In this document: piece by piece, positions 36,211-47,055 of the stretch | How the letters are laid out: each line of letters starts with the position of its first letter | How positions within the stretch are numbered: the stretch's first letter is position 1 | Origin: Zoroaster sp. YZ-2022 | Lineage: Eukaryota; Echinodermata; Asteroidea; Forcipulatida; Zoroasteridae | Reading direction: 5' to 3' | Assembly (NCBI GenBank): GCA_029582265.1 | Contig: CM055823.1 | Coordinates: 13,280,060 to 13,344,059, forward strand | Length of the DNA: 64,000 nucleotides | The notes under the pieces: model-generated | Told to the model about the DNA's origin: nothing | What the model saw: the letters and a program-made list of their open reading frames with translations, nothing else | The model's database searches: none | Program-made: the position numbers and the translations under genes

Positions 36211-36472
36211 AGTAGTATGGTAGATGGGGGTTCTAGCGCAGCTGCTCAAAAAATCATTTTTTACCTAAATTCCCTGGGTAGTAGTAGGCAGTTTTGAAAA
36301 AGTCTAAAAACTGACGATTTAAAAAAATCATTTTTTACCTAAATTCCCTGGGTAGTAGTAGGGGATTTAACTCCAACTTTTGCAAGAGCTTTTAACGAAA
36401 AACTAAACACTTCACGTTTTTTAATTTATTTTTTTCGTTTTTTATTTTCTAAATATATATTAATAAGAGAGA
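36211..36472 (+). repeat. Terminal region of element B with internal direct repeat
   Basis: AGTAGTATG then AGATGGGGGTTCTAG matches the terminus of C at 49670. Inside, a ~42-base block (AAAATCATTTTTTACCTAAA then TTCCCTGGGTAGTAGTAGG) occurs twice, at about 36250-36291 and 36324-36363. Polinton termini begin AG and flank polB on one side, as here. Confidence 0.7.
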
Positions 36473-39400
36473 ATGGCAAGACGACAAACTGAAGAACAAT
36501 TTTTATCAAAATGGACATTGGAAAAATTACAAGATTTTGTGAAAGAGAGATCTGTTCGTATATTTCCAAACAGCAAGGGTAAATTTAATAAACGCGTTTA
36601 TTAGGAATATGTGAAAAATTATTTAAAACAACAAAAACAAAAGCCATTATACAAATTAAATTTAGTTGAATTAAAAAGACGTATAAATGTTGAAAATATA
36701 AATATTCCTAAACACGGCTCTGGGAAAAGAGGGCAATTGATTAAAAAAGATTATGTAGCTGCCATTAAAAAGTCTCATGGTAAAGAAGAAGAGTTGAAGT
36801 TTAACCCCCCCCAAAGACGGTGGGAAATATTTACGTGAACGAACAATGGTTGTTCCGTTGAATCACAGCAAAGAAAAAGATTTGAACATTTTTTCACAAG
36901 CGGTAAAACCAAAGATTATTGACAAGTTGCGCGAAGACTTGCAAGAATTTAATGCGTGCAAGTTTATGATATACGTGCGGATTAAATTACTTAAAGTAAA
37001 ACAAAATGGTTTAGTCGATGAAGCTGTGCCAAATTTCCATAATAATAAGCAAATCGTATTATTAAATTTAAACGACATTGAAGATGTGCTCGTTACTGTT
37101 TTTTCGCAAATTGCTGAAGCTTTAGAAAAATATACGAGAGAGGGTAGTGGGTGGGAAATAGATCGTATCGTAGATATGAATCTCACCATCGCGAAATATG
37201 AACCTCTAAAAGGAGGTAGTTATATCGAGCTATGTGACTATATAAAAAATAAAAAAGCGTGCATCAACGTTAAAAACAACGACGATAATTGTTTGCGATG
37301 GGCTTTGCGTAGCGCACTTTTTCCAGCTTGCAAGGATCCACAAAGAATGAGCAAGTACCCGACGGAGGAAGACGGTTTAAATTTTAACAACGTCGAAGCA
37401 CCAACTCCTATTAATCAAATTAAGCGAGTAGAAAAACAAAACAATATAGCGATAAACGTTTTTGGTTGCGAGTCAAAATCGATACTAGTTTACAAACTCA
37501 GCGATCAACCAGCAAAGCTAAATCGTATAAATTTATTATTGGTTCACAAAGAAGCTAAATCTCACTACGTTTACATAAAACACATGAATAAATTACTTTA
37601 CGATTAAACGAAACACAAAGAACGTAAACATTTTTGTTTGAGATGTTTGCAAGGTTTTTCGACGGAATCGCATCTCGAAAATCACGTAGAAATGTGTAAG
37701 GGAATAAACGACAAACCAACAAAAATAGTTTTACCAGAGAAGCATAAAAACGACAAGGTAAAGTTTATAAATTATCATAAAAAGATGAAAGTTTCGTTCG
37801 TAATATACGCTGACTTTGAGAGCACTATTAAAAAGATTGTTGACGAAAACTCTACCAATACTAAAAAACTACAAGAACACATCGTTTGCGGTTATTCGTA
37901 CGTCGTTGTTCGTTGCGACGGTGAAAGTAGTTATCCCGTTACGTATAGGGGAGAAGACGCGGCTAAACATTTTTTAAATGAATTACAGAAAGAAGAAGAA
38001 AAGATTAATACGATATTCAAAAACATTAAAGAAATGTTAATGACCGAAGAAGATGTAAAAGATTATAAAAACGCGAACGAGTGTTGGATATGTGAAAAGA
38101 AATTTTTTGAAAGTGATGACTCTGATGAGAAGGTAAGAGATCATTGTCACATTACCGGAAAATATAGAGGTGCCGCGCACAATAGTTGTAATTTAAAACT
38201 AAGTTTAAAACCAGAGAAAACTTTTATTCCAGTCGTATTTCATAATCTACGAGGCTACGACTCTCATCTCATTATGCAAGCTGCCGGTCTTAGCAAAGGA
38301 AATCTAACATGTATCGCAAACAATATCGAAAAGTATATTTCTTTTAGTATTAATCAACTACGGTTTATCGACAGCGCTCAATTTTTACCAGCTTCGCTAG
38401 ACAAACTCGTAAAATCAAACCATTCTTTTCCAATTACATTGAAGTTTGAACCAAATGTAGACAAATTTAATCTCATTAAAAGCAAGGGCATTTATCCTGA
38501 CGAATACATGGACTCTTTTGAGCGTTTTAAAGAAACACAACTTCCTTTGCGTGAATCTTTTTATAGTAGTTTAAACGACAGTAGCATTACTGAAGAACAA
38601 TACGTGCATGCAAAGAACGTTTACAACAAGTTTGATTGTAAAAACTTGGGTGATTATCATGATTTGTACGTGCGTACGGATACTTGCTTGTTGGCGGACG
38701 TGTTTGAAAACTTTCGTAATACTTGCATGAAACAATATGATTTGGATCCGGCTAATTATTATACGAGTCCGGGTCTGAGTTGGGACGCTTTGTTAAAACA
38801 TTCGAAACAAACTTTAGATTTGTTTACGGATGTCGACATGCATTTGTTTATAGAAAAAGGTACGCGAGGAGGAACGTGTATGGCGAGTAAACGATACGCT
38901 AAAGCAAACAACGTGTATTTAGACGACTATGATAAATCAAAACCTATCGAGTTACATCATGTACTTGGACGCGAATAATTTATACGGATACGCCATGAGT
39001 CAACCTCTACCGACTGGTAATTTCAGATGGTTGTCTCAAGAACGAATTAACAGACTCGAGAAGCAAGGATTTAAAAACAATAAAGGATACGTTTTAGAAG
39101 TCGATTTAGAATATCCAACTAGTTTGCACAATTCTCACAACGCGTTTCCACTCGCGCCAGAGTCGCTGACAATACCGAAAGAATGGATGAGCGACTATCA
39201 ACACGAGTTGCTAACCGGCAAGCCGGCTCCAAACGTTACGAAATTAGTTCCAAATTTATACAACAAACGCAACTACGTGATCCATTATCGTAATTTACAA
39301 TTGTATTTACAACTCGGCATGAAGCTGACTAAAATTCATAAAGTTTTAGAATTTGACGAATCGTGTTGGATGAAATCATACATTGATTTGAACACCCAAC

Positions 39401-40227
39401 TCAGAAAAGATGCAAAGACTGATTTTGAAAAAGATTTGTTTAAACTGATGAACAATTCGGTTTTTGGTAAAACGATGGAAAATGTACGAAATCGCATTAA
39501 CGTAAATTTGAAACGATTAAACGATGAAAAAGCAGAAAATCAAATTCGTTCACTCATCGCGAAACCAAATTTTGCCGAGGCTAGGATTTTCGATAATGAA
39601 CTAGTAGCTGTTCACATGCACAAGACAAAACTCTTACTCAACCGCCCAGTTTACGTAGGAATGAGTATACTGGATTTATCTAAACATTTAATGTACGATT
39701 TTTATTACAATCATTTAAAAACAAACTACGATTGCGAGTTGATTTACACGGATACGGATAGCTTGTTACTCGAGATTAAAACACAAGATGTGTATAAAGA
39801 TTTATGTAAAAACAAATCTTTGTACGACTTTTCAAACTACGAACAACAACATTTTTTACATTCTGAAGATAATAAAAAAGTGATTGGTAAAATGAAAGAC
39901 GAGTGCGCTGGAACTCTAATCTCTGAAGTTGTGTGTTTGAGACCAAAAATGTATTCGATACTTTTATCGAACGAAAAACAAATAAGAAAAGCTAAAGGAG
40001 TTAAAAAACAAGTTTTAGAACAACAGATTAAACACGATCGTTATAAACAAGTTTTATCGTTGAAAAATACTCTGCATCATAATATGAGTTTTATTAAACA
40101 CGAAAAACACAGATTATATACAACGCGAGTAAATAAAATATCGCTATCTCCTCTAGACACAAAGAAATACATTTTAGAAAACGGAATAGACACTCGCGCT
40201 TACGGTCATTACAGCCTCATTGTTTAA
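36473..40227 (+). pseudogene. polB: Protein-primed family B DNA polymerase, multiply broken (element B)
   Basis: About 1,250 codons, the normal size for Polinton polymerases. N-terminal 36473-36838 holds two helix-rich blocks (TLEKLQDFVKERSV and LYKLNLVELKRRINV) that resemble SAP/HeH DNA-binding motifs. Then come the N-terminal region of the viral/Polinton PolB family (GSGWEIDRIVDMNLTIAKY), the exonuclease motifs (VIYADFEST at about 37797, HNLRGYDSHLIM at about 38240, YHDLYVRTDTCLLADVF at about 38655), and the polymerase motifs YLDANNLYGYAM (about 38960), KLMNNSVFGKTMENV (about 39440) and YTDTDSLLLE (about 39745). Lesions: stop at 36602-36604, frame change in the C run at 36805-36812, stop at 37605-37607, frame change near 38944. 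It converges on the integrase. Confidence 0.92.
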
Positions 40228-40310
40228 CAATTACGATCTCCCATGCAGTTACGATCTCTTATACGATTACGGAGATTACGATCTCTTGCGTGAGATTACG
40301 ATCTCTTATG
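40228..40310. terminator. Hairpin-forming repeats between convergent polB and int
   Basis: Four repeats of TTACGATCTCTTATGC-like sequence; two contain the self-complementary GAGATTACGATCTC, a 5-bp stem with a 4-base loop. They lie exactly between the converging 3' ends. A role in 3'-end formation is inference. Confidence 0.45.
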
Positions 40311-41291
40311 CATGATTGGGGGATTTTGTGTATTTCGTGGAACAATTTGTAATTCCTGTCTTACAAAACTACGAGCGGGGCCTCCTTCTAAATAATACAA
40401 TATGGGTTGATTCACACCTTTAACAGTTTTAGATATTTTGTAAATTTTTATACTCCATATGGGATCGGTCGCTCTGCGTCTCGTATCTTTTTCAGCTTCA
40501 CCCGGTGCGTATAAATACCTAATTAAACTGTTGTTTGGGATTCTTTTTTCTTTTTTAACACTCACGGGTGAGGCTGGATTTTGCTCTACAGAGCTCAATT
40601 TAATCGCGTCTTTTGGTTTTAAATTTATAAGACGCGTTGTTTCATTATTTAACGCTTTTACAACCGCTGGCAATCTTTTAACCCATTCTCTATTTGTCTT
40701 TTCAGTCGCTATTTCTTTAGCGTATTGAGCAGAAAATAATCTTTCTGATAAAGTTTTATTAAATCGCTCCACTATACCCTGAGCTCTATGATTGCCAGCT
40801 TCACTTCTTTGGATTTTTACATTATGTTTACTCATTGTTACGTTAACGCTACTCATGAATTCTTTTCCAGGATCGACTTGTAGAATTTTAGGCCAAGTCA
40901 ACGGCGAACGTTTATAAATTTTCTCAAACGCATTAACAACTTGAATAGCGGTTTTATCGGTTAACGGTACTGCTTCTTTAAACCTACTAGCTTCGTCTAC
41001 AACCGTTAACGCGTACTTGTAAGCTCTTTTACCAATTACATCGTGAGGAAGAAACAATAGATCCGCTTGATGAACCTCATTTGGTTTTTCAAACGTACTG
41101 TTTGATGAAGTCGGTCTAGGAATATATTTAGGATAGGGCAAATAAATTTGCCACAGCGCTTGCTTTTTTATCCACTGTCGAACTGTTTTTACATTTATTT
41201 TTGTTTCTTTAGCCAGCTTGTTAATCGCATCTTGGCCTTTGTAGTATCCTTTAGGACTATAATAAACGTTAGATAACTTTCTCTCGTTCAT
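40296..41291 (-). CDS. int: Polinton integrase (retroviral-type rve fold)
   Basis: 331 aa, uninterrupted. The N-terminus has a helix-turn-helix-like segment (INKLAKETKINVKTVRQWIK). The catalytic core shows HQADLLFLP with Asp77, VDPGKEF with Asp140 and GIVERFNKTL with Glu175; by my count 34 residues separate the last two, close to the D,D-35-E rule. The C-terminal PILYYLEGGPARSFVRQELQ resembles the small beta-barrel/chromo-like tail of Polinton integrases. This enzyme would cut and join element ends into host DNA, giving short target duplications. It is about 85% similar by eye to 61113-62099. The intact frame beside a shattered polB is notable. Confidence 0.92.
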   Translation of the reverse strand: MNERKLSNVYYSPKGYYKGQDAINKLAKETKINVKTVRQWIKKQALWQIYLPYPKYIPRPTSSNSTFEKPNEVHQADLLFLPHDVIGKRAYKYALTVVDEASRFKEAVPLTDKTAIQVVNAFEKIYKRSPLTWPKILQVDPGKEFMSSVNVTMSKHNVKIQRSEAGNHRAQGIVERFNKTLSERLFSAQYAKEIATEKTNREWVKRLPAVVKALNNETTRLINLKPKDAIKLSSVEQNPASPVSVKKEKRIPNNSLIRYLYAPGEAEKDTRRRATDPIWSIKIYKISKTVKGVNQPILYYLEGGPARSFVRQELQIVPRNTQNPPIMHKRS

Positions 41292-41313
41292 TTTTAATAT
41301 TTATAAATATATT

Positions 41314-41449
41314 TTATTCAGAATTCATAATATTACTCGGCAAAATTCCTTGTTTAACTAACCACATTTGCGTCATCCCACCCGCGGCAACGACTGCAGT
41401 GAGTTTTAACCCGTCTTTTATGTCTAGTTTCCCTAAATCGGCTGGTTTA
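41314..41449 (-). pseudogene. Small membrane protein, only C-terminal half left (element B)
   Basis: Minus-strand translation KPADLGKLDIKDGLKLTAVV and then MTQMWLVKQGILP matches the last 45 residues of 60820-61089. The upstream half, with start codon, is gone; the break is inside the minisatellite at 41450-41510. Confidence 0.75.
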
Positions 41450-41510
41450 TGAGCAACCTATAGATGACCTATAGATGACCTGTGAGCAATTACTAAACGA
41501 CCTTTAGTCA
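41450..41510. repeat. Minisatellite at an internal deletion junction (element B)
   Basis: Repeats of CCTATAGATGA and TGAGCAATTACT. On the minus strand AATTGCTCACAGGT and GGTTGCTC match the minisatellite that follows the ATPase gene in C (59354-59525). In C about 1.4 kb of small genes lies between this repeat and the membrane gene; in B they are absent. Confidence 0.75.
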
Positions 41511-42121
41511 CGTATCTCATAACTGGTAGGTTGATCCGTTTTTAAAATCAATTTGCGATGTAAAACTCGTTTTAGTTGTTCGCGCGCTTGCTCTCGTAGT
41601 TCAGCCGTTGGTATAACATCGTTTTCTCGAAGACAATTTTCAAACGAGTCTCTATCTTTACAATAAAATAAACACACCCATTTAAGTTGCTCTCTAAAAT
41701 CTTTCAATACGCTATTGTATTTTTGAGTAAGAATCCAACAACTATGTTTAACATGCCTACCACTAAAAGCTAATTGAGTAATCATACATTTATTGTTCTC
41801 GTCGTATTTTTTATAATGCAACTGTTTACTAGCGCTACAATCGTCGATTATAAACAACGTTTCGTTTCCTTCTAGTATGTCGCTATATATTTTTATCGCT
41901 TTGTTCAATGTATAATCTTTCAAATCATCAACGAGCACTCGCTCGTTCCAAATCCATTTTCTATTTTGATACGCGTCATTGTTTTTTATGGTGGGACATA
42001 ATATAACGATATTTTCAAAATGTTTTAAATATTCTTTTTGTAACAAGTTTAAAATAAATTCAGTTTTTCCGCATCCCGTTTGTCCGCAAATTAACGCGGC
42101 GTGTGGATATTTAGGTAACAT
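41504..42121 (-). CDS. A32-like genome-packaging ATPase (element B)
   Basis: 205 aa, uninterrupted. Walker A GQTGCGKT at residues 13-20, Walker B LFIIDDCSA near residue 90-98, and a downstream SGRHVKHSCWILTQKYNS block that probably carries the sensor motif. Size and motif layout fit the A32-type packaging ATPases of Polintons, virophages and large DNA viruses, which translocate genomes into capsids. The start is set by TATTAAAAGAAAATG, identical in C. It follows the capsid gene, as in A and C. Confidence 0.88.
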   Translation of the reverse strand: MLPKYPHAALICGQTGCGKTEFILNLLQKEYLKHFENIVILCPTIKNNDAYQNRKWIWNERVLVDDLKDYTLNKAIKIYSDILEGNETLFIIDDCSASKQLHYKKYDENNKCMITQLAFSGRHVKHSCWILTQKYNSVLKDFREQLKWVCLFYCKDRDSFENCLRENDVIPTAELREQAREQLKRVLHRKLILKTDQPTSYEIRD

Positions 42122-42146
42122 TTTCTTTTAATATCAGTCAAGATGT

Positions 42147-43417
42147 TTAATAATCGACAGATTCAAAACGTGAGTTTCTTATGTTTAGTTGCGCATCCAT
42201 GATAATAAAAGTATACATGTTTATTTCGCCCGCACCGTCCGCTTCTTTTTCCATTAGTATAGTAATTCCTTCGGATAAGTTACTCGTCTTCCGCTTCCGT
42301 GTAGTTTATTGTCGGTACTCGTTCTCAAATCTAAAAATAAACCGTATCGATTTAGTAAATAATTAGGTAGTTTCACGTGAGCCAAGTCTAGAGCTTGCAC
42401 AACTTGAATAGCGTGTTGTTTTCCTGAATCACCGAAATATTTTGAAATCTCTTCGTAATGTTGATACCTTCTCATTCCGTGTGCGTAGAGTTGATTGGGA
42501 ACGCCTTCTATGGTAATTGAAACTTTGTCTATTTTCGGATTGTAAAACTTGTTGCTTTCTTTCACGGTAGGTTCTCTGAATAAAAACAATATTCCTTTCA
42601 TACTTTTTGCTGGAGTATTTAAATTTATATTCCACATTGTATCGCGTTTGTTCAATACAGTCACGCTCTGTCTCAGTACACGATCAAACAATATACTCGT
42701 TCTATTGCTGTATTGATTTCTAATCGTTCGAGCGAGTTCCGGCATGTGAACGACCTCGTATTCTAAACTAATCCCGCTTATAGTATATTTCGCGGAATCG
42801 TCGGTGCTTTTAATCACTTTACTAAACTTATTAAACACGAGTTCGTAAGTCAATCTATCACCGATGCCTGATTGATAATAAGGTTGATGATCGGTCAACA
42901 ATTCAAAATCCAGCGGAATGTAATACCTATTTTTATACGTATCCGCGATGGCGTTATCTTTTCCATTGTTTGCCGCTATATCTTTATCACCGGCGTTCAT
43001 TCTTAATTTAGTTATGTTAAAATCTTCGATTCCTTGATACGCTAAATTTTCGCGTTGATCTTTGGTCAGCCATTCGTCCTTGTAACAATTAAAGACATCC
43101 GCGTCGTCTAAACTAAATATTTCATTTCCTTCCATTTTAACAATTATATGTTTTACGATGGCTCTACCAATGTTTTGTACCAACGTTCTATTTACATCAT
43201 CCGCGCTAACGAGTTCTATATTAAAAGCTAATCTAGCGGTATTTGGAACGATGACGTCGTTCATTCCTAAATTTGGAAAACGAACCGTCAACAATTGATT
43301 TTCGGTAATGGTACTCGGGTTGTTTGTAATGACTACTTTTTGGCGTATACCTTTTACGCCTCGAGGTTCTCTTATTCTTCTGTATGGATCTAGCACATCT
43401 CCGTACATGTTAGACAT
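42147..43417 (-). pseudogene. Major capsid protein candidate, one late frameshift (element B)
   Basis: 387 codons read continuously from MSNMYGDVLDPYRRIREPRG to GSGRRV, then the frame changes near 42285. The conserved end (ITIL, then MYTFIIMDAQLN and SRFESVDY) continues in another frame to the stop at 42147-42149. Full length would match the 424 aa of C. Conserved blocks include LTVRFPNLGMNDVIVPNTAR, YYIPLDFELLTDHQPYYQSG and NLNTPAKSMKGILFLF. The single lesion is at the 3' end only. Confidence 0.8.
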
Positions 43418-43537
43418 ATTTGATGTTAGTAAATATAATAATTTTTTATGTTTTGTAAAATAAACTATATTTACAAACTATAAATAAACTATATTTACAA
43501 ACTATAAATAAACTATATTTACAAACTATAAATACAA
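43418..43537. promoter_or_regulatory. Divergent intergenic region with three 25-bp AT repeats (element B)
   Basis: Lies between the capsid gene (-) and the 147-aa gene (+). AACTATATTTACAAACTATA recurs three times at about 43463-43530, giving several TATAAAT motifs directly before the ATG at 43538. Likely a bidirectional promoter. Confidence 0.55.
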
Positions 43538-43981
43538 ATGGTATCTGTAGCGATGATGGTTGGAGGCGCGGTAGTCAATGCGTTGGCATTTACCGGTAGC
43601 AATTTTTTATTTAGTAATTTACGCGGCGGCGACGCTCAACGAGAACGTAAAAGACACGATTTGGCGATAGAACAACTTTCTAAAGCTAGAGACGAATTTA
43701 GTAAAAAGCGTTTAAAATATCTAGATTATTTAAATGAAAAAATCCAAAAAGAATCGAGCGCAATAGGAACGTTCAACAACATTGACGAAGCGATGAGTGA
43801 ATATTCACGAGTTTCGAACAAGCGAGTAAATTTACCTCTCGATTTACGCGAAGAACCACAACTAGAAGATTTTTACGTTCCTAACGAAGATCAAAAAACG
43901 AGTGAGATTGTATTTATCATTATTGGTATGAGTATAGTGGGTTACGTGAGTTATAAACTATTAAAAAAAGATAAAAAGTAA
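43538..43981 (+). CDS. Conserved Polinton membrane protein, 147 aa (element B)
   Basis: N-terminal hydrophobic segment (MVSVAMMVGGAVVNALAFTG), a charged, probably helical middle (QLSKARDEFSKKRLKYLDYL), and a C-terminal membrane span (IVFIIIGMSIVGYVSYKLL) with a lysine-rich tail. Nearly the same protein is at 56917-57360 in C. I know relatives only from similar elements, without assigned function. It sits 7 bases upstream of the coiled-coil gene, suggesting joint transcription from the divergent promoter at 43418-43537. Confidence 0.75.
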   Translation: MVSVAMMVGGAVVNALAFTGSNFLFSNLRGGDAQRERKRHDLAIEQLSKARDEFSKKRLKYLDYLNEKIQKESSAIGTFNNIDEAMSEYSRVSNKRVNLPLDLREEPQLEDFYVPNEDQKTSEIVFIIIGMSIVGYVSYKLLKKDKK

Positions 43982-43988
43982 TTATAAA

Positions 43989-44866
43989 ATGGCGCACGGA
44001 GGACGCGATCTTATGGAAGCAGACCCGTTATTACAAAATCTTGATGATGATGATGATGATGTTGTAGACGAAGATGAAATGTTTAGTGCAAATAATGAAG
44101 AAGTAACAAAAATATACGAGCAAGTTGCTGAACTTTCTTCTTTCGTACCAATTTTATCTCAAAAAGATAGAGCACTTAGACTTACGGTCGATAGTTTTTA
44201 TGAAAGTATAGGTGAAGAAACCGCTATAAGAGACTATAATAGATTTGAAGAAATATTTGATAAAAAAGAGAAAAAAAGTTTACTCTATTTTAAAAAAGGT
44301 GAAAGATTAATACGACTAACGGGGAAAAAAGTACCCTTTTATAAGCCAAACAAGGTGATTTTAAACGATTTATTAGAATTAGGTAAAAGTAAAGAAGCGA
44401 TATTAAATGTTATAGAAGAAGCGAAAAAACCGATTGAAGAGAAAACAAGCAGTGGTAGAAAATTACCAACTCCACCGTTACTGCTTGTAGAAAAATCTAA
44501 AAAAGTAGAAGAAGCTATCGAAATGGTGGTGATAGAGAATACGAGAGATGAAGAGACTCAAACAAAATTAAACTTTCCACATCGTGAAATCTTGGGACTC
44601 GATAGAGCTTTACGAATGGCTCGAGGTCAACTTGAATTAAATTTAGCTAAATTAAGCCAGCTTGACGAAGAAATATCTAATCTCGAAAAGGAATACGTAA
44701 ACGCTCGAGATAGAGATGGTGAAGATGAAGAAGAAACCGCAAAATTACGTAAACAACTACGAGAAAAACAAGATGAAAGACGAGCTAGATTAGAAGCTAC
44801 GAGTGTGAATGAAAACATTCTTCGTAATCAAATTAATAGAATTAGAGAAACGTTTCAAAAAATGTT
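43989..44866 (+). pseudogene. Coiled-coil protein gene cut by a fold-back insertion (element B)
   Basis: MAHGGRDLMEAD start, acidic N-terminus with an Asp run, LRLTVDSFYESIGEE block, SSGRKLPTPPLLLVE motif, then a long Lys/Glu-rich coiled coil ending NQINRIRETFQKML. At 44865 (TTAA) the GC-rich fold-back begins and the frame drifts into it, stopping at 45045-45047. The intact-length relatives at 55582-56909 and 54093-55580 show what is lost: two hydrophobic segments and a proline-rich spacer. Confidence 0.8.
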
Positions 44867-46063
44867 AAGCTACAGTCCCACCACCCCGTTAGCGAGCCCG
44901 TTAGATGCCGGCAGAGCAAATATTTGTTGCCGGCCTGGTCACCGTGTATCAGCGCAGGACAACCGTGTAGCTGCGGCTCTTAACGCAGGTCAACGTAGGT
45001 CGCCGCCATGTAACGCCACATGCCGGCAACCGTCCCCGAAATTATAAAAATGTTTTATAATTGCGGGGGTGAACGGCGAACTTTTGCTTGCCGCCTATTA
45101 ACGCAGGTCTGCCCCCATCTAGCGAGGGTCTGCCGTTATCGTGCGAGGGTCCACCGCCTTCCAGCGTGTTGCTGCCGCCTTGTTGCGTGGTATGGCGCGG
45201 AACTCGAAAGAGATGGCATCAGGGAGGCATTACTACGCTATGGGACGGCAGACCGACGCTAAAGCTACAGTCCCACCACCCCGCTAATATGCCGCAGAGA
45301 GGCGTTAGATGCCGGCATCAAGAAATAAAATGACCGTGGTGTAGCGTCTGTTAACGTCTATTAACGTCTCTTAACGCCCTGATTTGTCATTGCAGTCCCA
45401 CATACACGGCATACATACGGTATACAGCCGGCTTACAAGCACGTTAGAGGGAGGCAGACCCACGCTAGCGGGCGGCAGAGAGACGCTAATTGGCGTTGGC
45501 ACTGCGCAGAGGGAGGCAAACAGGCGCCAACAGCCCGCGCACGCGCGTTAGAGGCCGGCAGACCTACGCTAGAGGGCGGCATACCCTCGTTAGGGGGCGG
45601 CAGACCTACGGAACAGCCCCGCTAGAGGCCGTCCTTAGCGTCGGTCTGCCGTCCCTTAGCGTCGGTCTGCCGTCCCATAGCGCAGTAATGCCTCCCTGAT
45701 GCCATCTCTTTCGAGTTCCGCGCCATACCACGCAACAAGGCGGCAACAACACGCTGGAAGGCGGTGGACCCTCGCACGATAACGGCAGACCCTCGCTAGA
45801 TGGGGGCAGACCTGCGTTAATAGGCGTTAATAGGCGGCAAGCAAAAGTTCGCCGTTCACCCCCGCAATTATAAAACATTTTTATAATTTCGGGGACGGTT
45901 GCCGGCATGTGGCGTTACATGGCGGCGACCTACGTTGACCTGCGTTAAGAGCCGCAGCTACACGGTGGTCCTGCGCTGATACACGGTGACCAGGCCGGCA
46001 ACAAATATTTGCTCTGCCGGCATCTAACGGGCTCGCTAACGGGGTGGTGGGACTGTAGCTTAA
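44865..46063. mobile_element. GC-rich fold-back element with ~400-bp inverted arms, bounded by TTAA
   Basis: Left arm about 44865-45262 and right arm about 45650-46063 are almost perfect reverse complements. Both start at the outer edge TTAAGCTACAGTCCCACCAC. TTAA is present at both outer edges, the target of piggyBac-type transposases, though the ends lack the usual CCC start. The ~390-base centre repeats short CGGCAGACC(T/C)ACGCTAG-like motifs. No transposase is encoded; translations of either arm are not genes. Base composition is far richer in G+C than the surrounding Polinton. Confidence 0.8.
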
Positions 46064-46159
46064 GGGACGGCAGACCGACGCTATGGGACGGCATCTAGCG
46101 GGGCTGTTCCGTAGGTCTGCCGCCCCCTAACGAGGGTATGCCCTCGCGGGCCCGGGCCC
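46064..46159. repeat. Further inverted copy of the fold-back centre
   Basis: 46078-46142 is the reverse complement of about 45578-45645 inside the fold-back. This indicates a compound or nested structure that continues into the gap. Confidence 0.6.
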
Positions 46160-46659
46160 NNNNNNNNNNNNNNNNNNNNNNNNNNNNNNNNNNNNNNNNN
46201 NNNNNNNNNNNNNNNNNNNNNNNNNNNNNNNNNNNNNNNNNNNNNNNNNNNNNNNNNNNNNNNNNNNNNNNNNNNNNNNNNNNNNNNNNNNNNNNNNNNN
46301 NNNNNNNNNNNNNNNNNNNNNNNNNNNNNNNNNNNNNNNNNNNNNNNNNNNNNNNNNNNNNNNNNNNNNNNNNNNNNNNNNNNNNNNNNNNNNNNNNNNN
46401 NNNNNNNNNNNNNNNNNNNNNNNNNNNNNNNNNNNNNNNNNNNNNNNNNNNNNNNNNNNNNNNNNNNNNNNNNNNNNNNNNNNNNNNNNNNNNNNNNNNN
46501 NNNNNNNNNNNNNNNNNNNNNNNNNNNNNNNNNNNNNNNNNNNNNNNNNNNNNNNNNNNNNNNNNNNNNNNNNNNNNNNNNNNNNNNNNNNNNNNNNNNN
46601 NNNNNNNNNNNNNNNNNNNNNNNNNNNNNNNNNNNNNNNNNNNNNNNNNNNNNNNNNNN
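46160..46659. other. Scaffold gap (500 N)
   Basis: Exactly 500 undetermined bases, flanked on the left by a palindromic GC element and on the right by a minisatellite. Confidence 1.
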
Positions 46660-47055
46660 TTGTATGTATGTTGATACAGGGTTGAACACTTTGATGTATG
46701 TTGATACAGGGTTGAACACTTTGATGTATGTTGATACAGGGTTGAACACTTTGATGTATGTTGATACAGGGGTTGGAACACTTTGATGTATGTTGATACG
46801 GGTTGAACACTTGTATGTATGTTGATACGGGGTTGAACACTTGTATATATGTTGATACGGGTTGAACACTTGTATGTATGTTGATACGGGGTTGAACACT
46901 TTGATGTATGTTGATACAGGGTTGAACACTTTGATGTATGTTGATTCAGGGTTATGCTTTGATGTATGTTGATACAGGGTTAACACTTTGATGTACAGTG
47001 TATGTTGATACAGGGTTGAACACTTTGATGTATGTTGATACAGGGTTGAACACTA
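46660..47055. repeat. 30-bp minisatellite, about 13 copies
   Basis: Unit TTGATGTATGTTGATACAGG plus GTTGAACACT, with small length variants. The left end is lost in the gap. Confidence 0.95.

Larger units (their letters stand above)
36211..44866 (+). mobile_element. Polinton/Maverick element B, left portion
   Basis: Begins at the terminus AGTAGTATGGTAGATGGGGG and contains broken polB (+), integrase (-), membrane gene remnant (-), ATPase (-), capsid (-), a 147-aa membrane gene (+) and the start of a coiled-coil gene (+). This is the mirror image of element C read from its right end. It ends where the fold-back element is inserted at 44865; the remaining part of a Polinton (480-aa, penton-like and accessory genes plus second terminus) is not found before 49670. 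Confidence 0.88.

Noticed and set aside
45020..45908. Mirror-image proteins of 80-100 codons in the GC-rich fold-back
   Set aside because: Same translation from both inverted arms; no domain and no codon bias typical of genes.
46081..46986. Open frames spanning the second N gap and the 30-bp minisatellite
   Set aside because: Mostly N and simple repeat; no protein evidence.
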